Both the position numbers and the translations under genes were made by a program. A DNA stretch of 64,000 bases, from assembly GCF_001522865.1 (NCBI RefSeq), contig NZ_LOWB01000116.1:248001-312000 (forward strand), read 5' to 3'. Below are positions 18,052 through 27,637 of the stretch, piece by piece (positions within the stretch are counted from its first letter, which is position 1; each line of letters begins with the position of its first letter). Source of the DNA: Burkholderia sp. TSV86. GTDB taxonomy: Bacteria > Pseudomonadota > Gammaproteobacteria > Burkholderiales > Burkholderiaceae. Below the pieces are notes generated by a model. That model was not told where the DNA came from. It was given only the letters and a program-made list of their open reading frames with translations, and did no database searches.

Positions 18052-20292
18052 ATGAAGAGTGGAAAGTCGTGGTCGTTACGGCATAGGCGGAGTTGGGGGT
18101 GGCATGCACGGCTCGGGGTCGGGCTCGGCACGACGATGATCGCCGCACAGGCGGTGGCGCAGGCGGAGGCGAGCGTTTCCGCGTCTCAAGCCGACGCGAA
18201 TGCGCGCAGCCAGGTATTGCCGACCGTCGTCGTGAACGGCGAGCGTGACAATGCGTGGCGAGCGCGGCGGGCGTCGATCGCGGGCTACGATGATGCGTTG
18301 TTGCGCGATACGCCCGCCTCCGTCAGCGTCGTCACGCGCGCGCAGCTCGACGATCAGCAGGCGAAGCGGTTGAGCGACGTCGTCAAAAACGACGCATCGG
18401 TGAACCATGATTACGCACCGATCGGCTATTACGAGGGTTTTTCGATTCGCGGTTTCGCGATCGATCCGGCTAGCGCTTACCGGATCGATGGGCTGACGAT
18501 CTCCGGCGAGCAGAACGTGCCGCTCGAAAACAAGGAGAGCGTCGAGATCCTGAAGGGGCTTGCTGGTATCGACAGCGGCGTGATCGCGCCCGGCGGCGTC
18601 GTCAATTTCGTCACCAAGCGCTCGGCGAACGTCGCGAGCGTGACAGCGGGATTCGATAGCCGCGGATCGGCGTCGGCCGTGCTCGATTTGGGCAGGCGCT
18701 TCGGCGTCGACAATCAGTTCGGCATCCGGATCAATGCGGCGAAGGAAAACATGCACTCGTATGTAGACGGCGCGAACGGGCGGCGCAGTTTCGCGTCGAT
18801 CGCGGCCGATTGGGACATCAGCCCGCGCGCGAGCCTGCAGCTCAATGCCGAATTTCAGCAGTGGATTCAGCGCTCGGTGCCGGGCTATCAATTGCTCGGC
18901 GGCGAGATCGTGCCGGGCGTCGCGGCGCGCTCGAAGCTGCTCGGCGCACAGCCGTGGGCGAAGCCGCTGACGACCGATGCGCTGAATTTGAACGGCCGCT
19001 TCGACTACCGGTTCGACGACGCGTGGCGCGCGTATGTCGCGATCGGCCGCAGCCGCACGATGATCGACGACAACGTCGCGTTTGCGTATGGCTGTGCGTA
19101 TGTGCCGACTTGCGGCGCGGGCGGCACCTCGCCGTTTTTCTTCGGCGCGAACGGTGATTACGACGTCTACGATTTTCGCAGCCCCGGCGAGTACCGTCGC
19201 AACGACGACGCACGCGCCGTGGTGACGGGGAAGTTTTCAAGCGGCGCGATCCGGCACGAGTTGACGTTCGGCATGGGGGTGCAGCGGCGAGTGGTGCATC
19301 TGGCCGAGGCGGTGTACGACTATGTCGGCTCCGAGAACGTCTATGGGCCGGACCAGACCTTCTCGCCGTCGCAGAACCTCGCGGGAGCGTCGTATCCGCA
19401 ACTCGACGCATGGCAGTACACGGTGTTCGGCATCGACCGGATTTCATTCAACGATCGTTGGCAAGTGCTCGCCGGCGGCAAGCAAGTATGGTTGCGCCAG
19501 AAGAGTTGGACGAGTATCGGCGGCGCGGCGTCGCGTACCGATCGCACCAAGTTCTTGCCTCAGTTGGCGCTCGTCTACAAGCCGGCCCGTGCGTTGTCGC
19601 TCTATGCGTCGTATAGCGAAGCGTTGTCGCTCGGCGAGCAGGCGCCCGTGCGCGCGAGCAACGCGTATGCGTTTTTGCCTCCTGTCGAGTCGCATCAGTA
19701 CGAGCTTGGCGCGAAATACGATTGGCTGAACCGGTTGAGCTTGACGGCGGCGGTGTTCTCGATCGACAAGCCGTTCGAGTATGCGCGGCCCGATGCGTCG
19801 AGCGCCGGTTATACGTTCGTGCAGCGTGGCACCGAGCGTCATCAGGGCATCGAACTCGGCGTGGCCGGGCGGGTGACGCAGCGGCTATCGCTCACCGCGA
19901 GCGTGGCGGCAATTCGCGCGCGTGCGCATGATTCGGGCACGCCCGCTTATGAAGCCCATCAGGTGATCAACGTACCGGCGCTGCGCGCGTCGCTCTACGC
20001 CGATTACGCGATGCCCGGCGTTGCGGGGCTCGATTTGCTCGGCGGCGTGAACTACAGCGCGAGCCGCAACGCGAACGAAACGGGAACGGCGCGCGTGCCG
20101 TCGTGGTTCGTGTTCAATGTCGGCGCGCGCTACACGACGAAGCTCGGCGCTCACCGGGCGGTAGTGCGTCTATCGATCGATAACCTGTTCAACAAGACCT
20201 ACTGGCAGGACGCGGGAGAACAACAGGGCGACGCGTATCTGTTTCTCGGGGCGCCGCGCACCGCGCGCGTGTCGGTCACGTACCATTTCTGA
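18052..20292 (+). CDS. TonB-dependent siderophore-type receptor
   Basis: 746-residue outer-membrane receptor from ATG 18052. The open frame continues 106 codons further upstream but only the sequence from MKSGKSW has a signal peptide, a basic start then LGVGLGTTMIAAQAVAQAEA. The plug (about 60-170) has LRDTPASVSVVTRAQLDDQ and the typical VEILKGLAGIDSGVIAPGGVVNFVTKR segment (split here for length). The 22-strand barrel ends in ARVSVTYHF with the terminal aromatic Phe. Overall it fits the FhuE/FoxA-like siderophore receptor class. Its followers are PnuC and an APH-type kinase, so the ligand may be a vitamin precursor (nicotinamide riboside or thiamine) rather than an iron chelate. Energy comes from TonB-ExbB-ExbD encoded elsewhere. 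Confidence 0.9.
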   Translation: MKSGKSWSLRHRRSWGWHARLGVGLGTTMIAAQAVAQAEASVSASQADANARSQVLPTVVVNGERDNAWRARRASIAGYDDALLRDTPASVSVVTRAQLDDQQAKRLSDVVKNDASVNHDYAPIGYYEGFSIRGFAIDPASAYRIDGLTISGEQNVPLENKESVEILKGLAGIDSGVIAPGGVVNFVTKRSANVASVTAGFDSRGSASAVLDLGRRFGVDNQFGIRINAAKENMHSYVDGANGRRSFASIAADWDISPRASLQLNAEFQQWIQRSVPGYQLLGGEIVPGVAARSKLLGAQPWAKPLTTDALNLNGRFDYRFDDAWRAYVAIGRSRTMIDDNVAFAYGCAYVPTCGAGGTSPFFFGANGDYDVYDFRSPGEYRRNDDARAVVTGKFSSGAIRHELTFGMGVQRRVVHLAEAVYDYVGSENVYGPDQTFSPSQNLAGASYPQLDAWQYTVFGIDRISFNDRWQVLAGGKQVWLRQKSWTSIGGAASRTDRTKFLPQLALVYKPARALSLYASYSEALSLGEQAPVRASNAYAFLPPVESHQYELGAKYDWLNRLSLTAAVFSIDKPFEYARPDASSAGYTFVQRGTERHQGIELGVAGRVTQRLSLTASVAAIRARAHDSGTPAYEAHQVINVPALRASLYADYAMPGVAGLDLLGGVNYSASRNANETGTARVPSWFVFNVGARYTTKLGAHRAVVRLSIDNLFNKTYWQDAGEQQGDAYLFLGAPRTARVSVTYHF

Positions 20293-20634
20293 TGGCGCTG
20301 CTTACCGAAGCTTCACGCATGAGGCGTGTGATGCTGGTACACGGGTACATCCATTCGTGGACCCACGCCGCGAGTTTTTATGTCGCACGCGACGCGGGGA
20401 GAGGCGATGCCGCCAGGCCCGGCGTCGAAATCGCCGTGCGAGGTCCGGCGTTCGGCGGTGCGCTGTCGCATTTTGCACGGCAGTGCTGTTGCGTCCCTAT
20501 GTGCAGTGGCTCGCGTCGCACGGGGTGCTACGTTATCCTGAGCAAAGCGTCCGCGCGGCGGCTCATGCATTCGTGCCGGGTGCGGGCGGTCGGCGGCGCG
20601 CCGGCGCTCTTCCGAAACCGGAGATCGATAGATC
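20293..20634. other. Intergenic region between the receptor and pnuC
   Basis: No gene recognised in about 340 bases. Short Arg/Cys-rich frames only. The gap is long for an operon, so pnuC could have its own promoter; none was identified. Confidence 0.45.
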
Positions 20635-21273
20635 ATGTCGATAGTTGAAATAGTCGGCGTAGCGGTCAGCGCGCTCGCGATCTGGCTCACCGCGCAGCGG
20701 CGGATGTGGTGCTGGCCTGTGGGGCTCGTGTCGGTCGCGCTGTACGGGTGGATTTTCTTTGATGCGAAGCTGTATTCCGACATGCTGCTGCAGGGCGCGT
20801 TTGCGGCGCTGCAGATCTATGGCTGGCACCGCTGGCTCGCACAGCGAGGCAGTGACGGCGCTAGCGATGGCAGTGCCGCGGGGCACGGCGACGTTGCGCC
20901 TGCCGCCGATGTCGGAATCGCGAAACTGGTGCCCGACATACTCGCGGCAATTGTCGGCAGCGTTGCGCTTGGTGCTGCGATGGCGCACTGGACCGACGCC
21001 GCGTTGCCGTTTATCGATGCGTCGCTGACTGCGTTCAGTCTGGTTGCGCAATATTGGACCGCGCGCCGCTATATCGCGTCGTGGGTGTTGTGGATCGCCG
21101 TCGATATTGTCTACGTCGGGATGTTCGTGTTCAAAGCGCTTTATCCGACAGCGGGCCTGTATGCGCTGTTCGTGGGCCTTGCCGTGATCGGCTGGCGTGA
21201 CTGGCGCCGCGCGCTCGCGCGCGCTGCCGATGCCGGTTCGCACGCGCATTCGCATTCCGCCCGCCATTCGTGA
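20635..21273 (+). CDS. pnuC: PnuC-family vitamin-precursor transporter
   Basis: 212-residue inner-membrane protein of the PnuC family, facilitators that import nicotinamide riboside (PnuC), thiamine (PnuT) or riboflavin (PnuX) without energy input, with trapping by phosphorylation inside. Seven hydrophobic helices are visible. The N-terminal IWLTAQRRMWCWPVGLVSVALYGW (shortened motif WCWPVGL) and LQIYGWHRWL match the substrate-pore WxxxN/W region of the family. The segment about 75-100 is a poorly conserved loop. The gene is followed after 31 bases by an APH-type kinase and preceded by a TonB receptor, a layout known for vitamin salvage in Gram-negatives. Which vitamin is carried cannot be decided from the sequence. 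Confidence 0.88.
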   Translation: MSIVEIVGVAVSALAIWLTAQRRMWCWPVGLVSVALYGWIFFDAKLYSDMLLQGAFAALQIYGWHRWLAQRGSDGASDGSAAGHGDVAPAADVGIAKLVPDILAAIVGSVALGAAMAHWTDAALPFIDASLTAFSLVAQYWTARRYIASWVLWIAVDIVYVGMFVFKALYPTAGLYALFVGLAVIGWRDWRRALARAADAGSHAHSHSARHS

Positions 21274-21304
21274 CGCTCAGCCGGATTATCGAGGAAATCA
21301 GTTC

Positions 21305-22537
21305 ATGTCGATTCCATCCACGCGCGCCGGGCACTGCCCGCGCAACATCGGCGATGCGGCTGCTCGTGCCGACACGCCGCCGCAATTCGGCGTGTATGGC
21401 GAGCAGGCCGAGCGCGACTGGCCGTTGATCACGCACGACGAGGTGTCGGCCGTGCTCGCGAACTATGCCCAGCCCGGACCGCTCGCGGCGCTGTCGTGGC
21501 ACAGCCCGCGGCCGTTCTCGGCGGCCGTGCTTGCAACGACGGCCCGCGGCGGCGAGTGGTTCATCAAACGCCATCACGTGAGCATTCGCGACGTCGCAGG
21601 GCTCGAAGAGGAGCATCGATTCATCGCGCATCTGCGCAGCCGGGGCGTGCCGGTTGCGGACGTGCTGTCGGCGCGCGACGGCGCGAGCGCGATCACCGTG
21701 GGCGATTGGACCTACGAAGTGCATGCGGCCGCGCCGGGCATTGACGTCTATCGCGGCGTGATGTCGTGGAAGCCTTTCGCGTATCCGTCGCATGCATATG
21801 AGGCCGGCCGCGCGCTGGCCCGGCTGCATCGGGCAGCGTCGGACTACGCCGCACCCGCGCGCCCCATCCGGCCGCTGTTGTCGAGCTTTCGGGCGTTGGC
21901 TTCGGCGGATCTGATGGACGCGCTCGATCAGTGGGTGGGCGCGCAGCCGACTCTAGTTCGCGCGCTCGCCGCATACGATTGGCGCCGCGATATCGCGCGA
22001 ACGATCGGACCGTTTCATGCCCGCCTCGTGCCGCTATTGCCGGCGTTGCGCTCGTTGTGGACGCATGGCGACTGGCATGCGTCGAATCTGCTCTGGACCG
22101 ATGGCGCACCCGGCGCGCAGGTGCGCACGGTGCTCGACTTCGGGCTGTCGGACCGGACCTGCGCGGTGCACGACATCGCGCTCGCGATCGAACGCAATAC
22201 GATCGACTGGCTCGCTCCGGATGATGCCCGCTGCGTTGAGCGCGAGCAGATCGATGCGCTGCTCGACGGCTACGAATCGCTCGCGCCGCTCACGGACGAC
22301 GAATATGCGGCGCTCGTCGCGTTGCTGCCGATCGTGCATGTCGAATTCGCGTTGTCCGAGGTTGCGTATTACGACGGCATTCTGAATTCGCCGCAAACGG
22401 CTGCCGAGGCTGCTTACGACGGCTATCTGCTTGGGCACGCGCGCTGGTTCTGCGCCCGCGACGGCATGCGCTTGCTCGATTGGCTGCGCGATCGTCCACG
22501 TGGGCTGGCCGGTGCGGACAACGCGGCGGCACGATGA
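21305..22537 (+). CDS. APH-type phosphotransferase, putative vitamin kinase
   Basis: 410 residues from ATG 21305; the open frame starts earlier but overlaps pnuC. The fold is that of aminoglycoside phosphotransferase/choline kinase-like enzymes. Motifs are GGEWFIKRHH (ATP-binding Lys near residue 83), the catalytic loop HGDWHASNLLW (about 255-265, catalytic Asp and Mg-binding Asn) and the DFG-equivalent VLDFGLSD (about 276-283). A C-terminal helical lobe follows. ThiK, the thiamine kinase of enterobacteria, belongs to this superfamily. With PnuC directly upstream, the enzyme is likely to trap the imported compound as its phosphate. Nicotinamide riboside or thiamine are both plausible substrates. 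A resistance function is less likely given the context. Confidence 0.82.
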   Translation: MSIPSTRAGHCPRNIGDAAARADTPPQFGVYGEQAERDWPLITHDEVSAVLANYAQPGPLAALSWHSPRPFSAAVLATTARGGEWFIKRHHVSIRDVAGLEEEHRFIAHLRSRGVPVADVLSARDGASAITVGDWTYEVHAAAPGIDVYRGVMSWKPFAYPSHAYEAGRALARLHRAASDYAAPARPIRPLLSSFRALASADLMDALDQWVGAQPTLVRALAAYDWRRDIARTIGPFHARLVPLLPALRSLWTHGDWHASNLLWTDGAPGAQVRTVLDFGLSDRTCAVHDIALAIERNTIDWLAPDDARCVEREQIDALLDGYESLAPLTDDEYAALVALLPIVHVEFALSEVAYYDGILNSPQTAAEAAYDGYLLGHARWFCARDGMRLLDWLRDRPRGLAGADNAAAR

Positions 22538-22743
22538 GCGGGCGGCCCGGCGAATTGCAACACGCCGGCGGCTCTCCGGCGGCTCTCCGGCGGCGCGTGC
22601 GCTATTGATTGACGCGGATGCGCGGGCGCGGCGGCTGCGGCCGCCGCCAGTCGCCGCCAGTTGCCGCTCGCCGCCGCTCGGCATGCCTGTCGATTGTCTG
22701 CCGCCAATCTCTTGCACCGCATAACGAAAGCTGAAATTCATGG

Positions 22744-22772
22744 TTCGAGCGCGACGCGTGCGTTTCTATACT
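22744..22772 (+). promoter_or_regulatory. Putative sigma70-type promoter of the SfnB-like gene
   Basis: TTCGAG and TATACT separated by 17 bases, ending 71 bases before the ATG at 22844, in a locally AT-richer stretch. The -10 is close to consensus and the -35 is weak, as expected for an activator-dependent promoter. Confidence 0.4.
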
Positions 22773-22843
22773 GTTGGTCCCATCATTGGCGCGCTTGCGG
22801 TTCCTACGCAAGCGCGCCTCATTCAACGACAAGGATTCCACGC

Positions 22844-24061
22844 ATGAATGCCCCTCACGTCGCCATTGCGGACAACCGGCTGCAGGCGGCGCTCGACGCA
22901 TTGCCCACGCTTGCAAAAGCGATCGGTACGGATGCGGCGGCGCGCGAAATGAGAAGGGAACTGCCGTATGACGGCTTCAAACTGTTTCGCCGCTCCGAGC
23001 TGGGGCAATTGCGCATTCCGGCGGAGTGGGGCGGGCTTGGCGGATCGCTCGAAGATCTGTTTCAGGTGATTACGGCGCTTGCCGCCGAAGATTCGAATCT
23101 CGCGCACGCGCTGCGCATTCATTACGACGTGACCGAAACACTGCGCCTGTCGCCGCGCACGCCATTCAACGATGTGCAGACACGGCGCGTGCTCGCGGGC
23201 GCGATCTTCGGCGGTGCGTCGACCGAGCGCGGCACGGCTAGGCCGGGCGAAAACACCGCGCGGCTGCGGTGCGACGGCGAGCATTTTCGTGCCACGGGCA
23301 AGAAATACTACGCGACCGGCACGGCATTTTCCGACTATGCGCGCATCAACGTGCAGGACGAGCAAGGCACTGACGTCGCGATCGTGATTCCAGTCGATCG
23401 AGAAGGCGTGCAACTGCTCGACGACTGGGACGGGATGGGGCAGCGGATGACCGCGAGCGGCAGCCTGTTGCTCGACGACGTGCTGGTTCACGCCGACGAG
23501 TTCGTCGAGCGCGACGGCTCGACGCTGATCGGCCGGCATACCGGCGCGTTGCGGCAACTGCATCTCGTCGCGACGGCAGCGGGTATCGTGCGCAACGTTG
23601 TTGCCGATGCGCGCGGCTACGTGATCAAGCATGGCCGGCCGGTGTTGCACAGTCCGGCGCCATCGGCGCGCGAGGATCAGTTCATTCAGCAGGTGATCGG
23701 CGAGCTGTCCGCGCATAGTCATGCGATCGATGCACTGGTGCGCGACAACGCCCGCGCGCTCGATCGCTCGTCGGACGCGATTCGCGCGAATGTCGCCGAT
23801 GCCGATGCACTCGTGCTCGATAGCGCACTTGCCACCGCACGCACGCAACTCGTTGTCGGCAAGCTGGCATTACACGCGGCCGAGCGGATGTTCGAGGCGG
23901 GCGGCGCGTCGGCGACGTCGCGCGCGCATAACTTCGATCGCCATTGGCGCAATCTGCGCACGATCTTCAGCCACAATCCGCTGCTGCATAAGGCGCGGGT
24001 GGTGGGCGATTATGAATTGAATGGCGTGACGACGCATTTGAACGAAGGGCGCGTGTTTTGA
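22844..24061 (+). CDS. SfnB/DszC-type acyl-CoA dehydrogenase-fold flavoprotein
   Basis: 405 residues from ATG 22844. The protein has the acyl-CoA dehydrogenase fold: N-terminal helical domain (1-120), beta domain (about 125-235, with GGASTERGT and ATGKKYYATGTAFSDY) and C-terminal four-helix domain (about 245-400). It lacks the catalytic Glu environment of true dehydrogenases and belongs to the sulfur-acquisition group that includes SfnB and the dibenzothiophene monooxygenase DszC. These use reduced flavin and O2 to oxidise organosulfur compounds. A second member of the same superfamily lies at 26263-27444 beside a desulfinase gene, supporting the sulfur role. The C-terminus NGVTTHLNEGRVF is typical for the subgroup. 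Expression is probably induced by sulfate starvation. Confidence 0.85.
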   Translation: MNAPHVAIADNRLQAALDALPTLAKAIGTDAAAREMRRELPYDGFKLFRRSELGQLRIPAEWGGLGGSLEDLFQVITALAAEDSNLAHALRIHYDVTETLRLSPRTPFNDVQTRRVLAGAIFGGASTERGTARPGENTARLRCDGEHFRATGKKYYATGTAFSDYARINVQDEQGTDVAIVIPVDREGVQLLDDWDGMGQRMTASGSLLLDDVLVHADEFVERDGSTLIGRHTGALRQLHLVATAAGIVRNVVADARGYVIKHGRPVLHSPAPSAREDQFIQQVIGELSAHSHAIDALVRDNARALDRSSDAIRANVADADALVLDSALATARTQLVVGKLALHAAERMFEAGGASATSRAHNFDRHWRNLRTIFSHNPLLHKARVVGDYELNGVTTHLNEGRVF

Positions 24062-24239
24062 TTCGATAGTCGGAGGCGCCACTGCCGGAACAAAACTTCA
24101 TGCTTAACTGGTGAGCAAGTCCGAAACAATTTTTTGACGTTCTATCACTCATTGCTGCCGGCAACTGCCTCGGAAAGACGGCAGTCGTCGCGGCCAAGGG
24201 TTGCGAGGTTCCGTCGCCTGGGCCCCTTGAGATTAATGA

Positions 24240-25955
24240 TCATAAATCGCTCATGGCCTGAGTGACCGCATTCCCTCTGACTTGCTCTTCGGACGTCGCG
24301 GCCGGCGTCGCATTCAGTACGCCGGTTAGCCCATATTCTTCTTCGCTGGCTATTCCCTCTTCGTAAGCCGATTGCTCTTGATTAATCGCGAGCGTTTCTC
24401 CAGCGGAGTTCCGGGGCTCGGCTGGCGAGTCCGGCCACTCACCCTCTTCGTCAGGCTTGGTCGCAGAGCTTACACGTCTGCTCTGATCGAAGGCGCTTCG
24501 CAAATTCGTATCCATTGTGTAAGGATCGTTATGCAGCAGCGGGCTTCCATATTCTTTGTCCTGCGATACGGCATCCGGCTCCGGATGCCAAGAGGGAACG
24601 GGGTGATCGCCGATATCGAGAGTGGAGCCGAGCGCCGTTATGGGAACGGACTTGCCGGTCGGAATTGAATTCCAAATGACGTCGTCAATTATATTTTTCG
24701 GGTAATTTCCTCGGATATAGCCAGGGGTGGGGTTTGTGGAGTTTTTTACGAAGTTCGGGTCCGCATATAAATTAGGAAAATATTTTTGGAATGAGGCCTG
24801 GAAGGCTCGATTTTCTCCCCAGAATGGATCGCTGCCCGGGGCAGGCGATTGCCAGTTTTTTGTGCGATTTGGATCCGCAGTATCGACTTCGTGCCGTATG
24901 TCATATGGTAAATTCAATTGAGTATTAAAAGGCGACGCGCCTTCTTGAATCCGCTTGGTTTGATCCTGAGCCACCATCTTCTGTACCTGCTGTTGTTGGG
25001 CAGGAGAGAGTAGGCTGTAATAGGGATTGTGCTGGAGATTGGAATTAATCGCATCCTGATTGACCGAGCCATCCTTATTAAATGCCCATAGCAGAGATCC
25101 GTTATAGCTGGGTTGATTGGTCGGTATGACCGGGTTGACATTATCTCTGCTGGCGTATCGGTTGATGGTTTGCCAGGCCCATCCTCTTCCCCAATCTCCC
25201 GTTCCCTGCGCATTTCCATCGAATTCCATTGCCTTGCCATTGTATGCGTAGTGCCAGCCACTAGGGAGATCGCTAAAACCGGTGGCAAAGTACTGGCCGC
25301 CCGCCAGCAGAGGTTTTTGTTGGGTAACGGCATTGGCGGTGACTGGGAATAGGGCCGATTGAACTTCATTCCTGGCCTGTTGAGGGGTCTTTCCGTTTTG
25401 AATCGCCGTCGAGTATATATCTTGAAATTGATGGTTCGCTTGATTGACTGCGTAATCACGCTCCCGGTCATCCAGGGTTCCTGAGTTCGGATTGGTCGCT
25501 ATATTGGCGCGCGTTATCTTCGGATCGATTTTTCCGTCTGCTGTGACAGGGTTTTGTAAATTATACCGAGAGTATCCAGGTAGCGATTTGCTGGAATAAT
25601 TAAATTCGGAAGATGAATTATAGCCATTTCCGGGTTGTGAGATTATGGAATTTTGTTGTGGTTGCGAGATGGTCTTGTTGTTCGGGCCGGATGTTTGTTG
25701 GTTTAAATTAATTGAGCCGGTATTCGGTGCACTCTGGCGGATCGGCTGATTTGATAGGCTGTTGCCTGTGCCATGCTGGGCGGTTGGAAAAGCACCTTAC
25801 TTGATTTGTTGTGTAACATCAGTTTTCATGCCTTGCATTGCTTGATTTGGTTTGTTTCTATTTGAGGTGAGATTTTGATTGGATTGGTGATTGGCCAGGT
25901 TGGGCGCGCCTGCCACATTATTCGATTGATTGCTGGAATTAATCTTGGACGACAT
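24240..25955 (-). pseudogene. Q/N-rich orphan protein gene with one in-frame TAA
   Basis: ATG 25955 follows AAGGAG seven bases upstream and opens MSSKINSSNQSNNVAGAPN. The frame stops at TAA (25799-25797) after 52 codons, then continues open in the same frame for 519 codons to the stop at 24240. No other ATG occurs in that frame until 25229, 190 codons on, so the downstream part has no start of its own near the break. Joined, the product has about 570 residues: a Ser/Asn/Gln-rich N-terminal 200, then a Trp/Tyr-rich globular part (GWHYAYNGKAMEFDG, GDWGRGWAWQTINRY) and an acidic Glu-rich tail. No signal peptide or known family was recognised. The gene is AT-richer than its neighbours, as horizontally acquired effector-like genes often are. 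Confidence 0.75.
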
Positions 25956-26262
25956 GTTCGGCTCCTTGAGAGATCGCACGTTTCCCTGTGAGCTATGTGT
26001 CAACTCAAACTCAGAGAGGGGAGGGAATCGATGCTCGAAACAACGATTCACGTGATCAATCTATGCCACTGCTATCGGTCTCTCATCGGAACTGCGAAAT
26101 CACATGTTGAAAATACGAAGAGGCGAGTGGGTATCGAGCGATTCCGGGGCGATGATGATTTGGTGATTAAATAATATTTAATATGTGAAAATAATTTGTC
26201 CTGTCATGAATTTATTTTTATGAGGCTGGGGATATCAAAATTACCGATATATTGCCCGCTGG
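25956..26262. other. AT-rich intergenic region
   Basis: No gene recognised. It separates the Q/N-rich gene (whose promoter it must carry) from the 3' end of the desulfurisation operon. The part from 26140 to 26240 is notably AT-rich. Confidence 0.55.
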
Positions 26263-27444
26263 CTAACCCAACGCCGCACGCCCCGCCTGACTGCGCAGCA
26301 ACGTATTCGACGGCGCATGAATGCCGCCGCACAGCACATTGCGGTGATGCCGTTCAAGCGGATTGCGCCGCGCGAGACCGTGATTGCCCGCCAATTCGAG
26401 CGCGAGATCGACGGCGCGCGTCGCGTTGTCGATCGCGGTTTGCTTGACGACGGCGGCGAGCGACGATGGCGCGTCGCCGGCGTCGAAGTGCCGCGCATGG
26501 CTGTCGAGCAGCCATTCGTTGACGGCGAGCAGCGTCTCGATACGCCCGACGTGTTCCTGCACGCTCGGCAGGCTCGCGAGCGGCGCGCCGCCGAGCGCGC
26601 TCGGGCGGCGCTCGTTGAGAAAGCCAATGAGCCAATCGCGCGCGGCGCGTGCGACGCTGTCGTACACCGTGCTCACCAGGCTGAAGTACCACGCGGTGGC
26701 GTGCGGATCGCGTTGCAGCCCGAGCCGCGCGGGCCGCAAGCCGACGACGTCGTCGAGCGAAACCGCGACGTCGGCAAGAATCACGTCGTGGCTTACGCTT
26801 GCGCGCATGCCGATCGGGTCCCAGGTTTCGACGATTCGCACGCCGCCGGCATCGCGCGGCACCAGAAAATGCCCGAGACGCGGCTCGGGCTCGTCGGTTC
26901 GCGCGAGCACGCTGATCCACGACAGCAGCGGCCCGCCTGTCACGTACAGCTTGCGCCCGGACAACCGCCACGTATCGCCGTTACGGCGCGCGACGGTATC
27001 CGGCAAGCCACCGTGCGACGGCGAACCGAGTTCCGGCTCGACCTGGGCGGCGTTGACGAGCGCGCGGCCGTCGACCGATTGGCGTGCGAGACGGCGCGCG
27101 AGCGCGACGGGCCAGTCGCCGTTGCCGGAGCGCGCGGACTGGGTGATCGCCGCGTGTTGGCAATAATGCATCGACAGAATCAGCGCGACCGACGGATCGC
27201 CGTATGCAATCGCGCCGATCACTGCGCGCGCGGCTGCGAGGCCCGCGCCGTCGCCGCCGTATTCGCGATCGACGGTCAGGCGCAGCAGGCCGGCTGCCTG
27301 CAGTGCATCGAATTGCGCGGCGGGCGGCTCGCCCGTCGCGTCGTGATGGGCCGCGGCTTCGGCGAATTGCGCGGCGAGCTGTCGCGCACGCGCGAGCGGT
27401 GCGGGATCGGCGGCGGGATTCGGCAGAGGCGGGGTCGAACTCAT
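26263..27444 (-). CDS. DszC/SfnB-like flavin-dependent oxidoreductase (acyl-CoA dehydrogenase fold)
   Basis: 393 residues from ATG 27444, preceded by AAGGAAG. The longer open frame to 27702 starts in Arg/Cys-rich sequence and is rejected. It has the acyl-CoA dehydrogenase fold: N-terminal helices with REYGGDGAGLA, the flavin-contacting beta domain WRLSGRKLYVTGGPLLSW, and a C-terminal helical domain ending in GNHGLARRNPLERHHRNVLCGG. The catalytic Glu of dehydrogenases is absent, as in DszC-type monooxygenases. It is the last gene of a minus-strand group with a binding protein (27638), a DszB-type desulfinase (29430) and an FMN monooxygenase (30542). It probably oxidises an organosulfur substrate using FMNH2 supplied by a separate reductase. 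Confidence 0.85.
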   Translation of the reverse strand: MSSTPPLPNPAADPAPLARARQLAAQFAEAAAHHDATGEPPAAQFDALQAAGLLRLTVDREYGGDGAGLAAARAVIGAIAYGDPSVALILSMHYCQHAAITQSARSGNGDWPVALARRLARQSVDGRALVNAAQVEPELGSPSHGGLPDTVARRNGDTWRLSGRKLYVTGGPLLSWISVLARTDEPEPRLGHFLVPRDAGGVRIVETWDPIGMRASVSHDVILADVAVSLDDVVGLRPARLGLQRDPHATAWYFSLVSTVYDSVARAARDWLIGFLNERRPSALGGAPLASLPSVQEHVGRIETLLAVNEWLLDSHARHFDAGDAPSSLAAVVKQTAIDNATRAVDLALELAGNHGLARRNPLERHHRNVLCGGIHAPSNTLLRSQAGRAALG

Positions 27445-27637
27445 CGTGGCTTCCTTGTCGAACGAAGAGATATCGCGCGCGGGCACGGCGCGCGCAGTGG
27501 AAAAATCGGCCGCGTCGCGGCGGCGGCGGGCCGGGCTGCGGCGGCAACCGCAGCGGTAGCTGCGACGGCGGCGGCAACCGCAGCGGCAACCGCAACAACA
27601 ACCCCGCTCCCGGGCCGCCCCGCCTGGGGCGCGGCGT

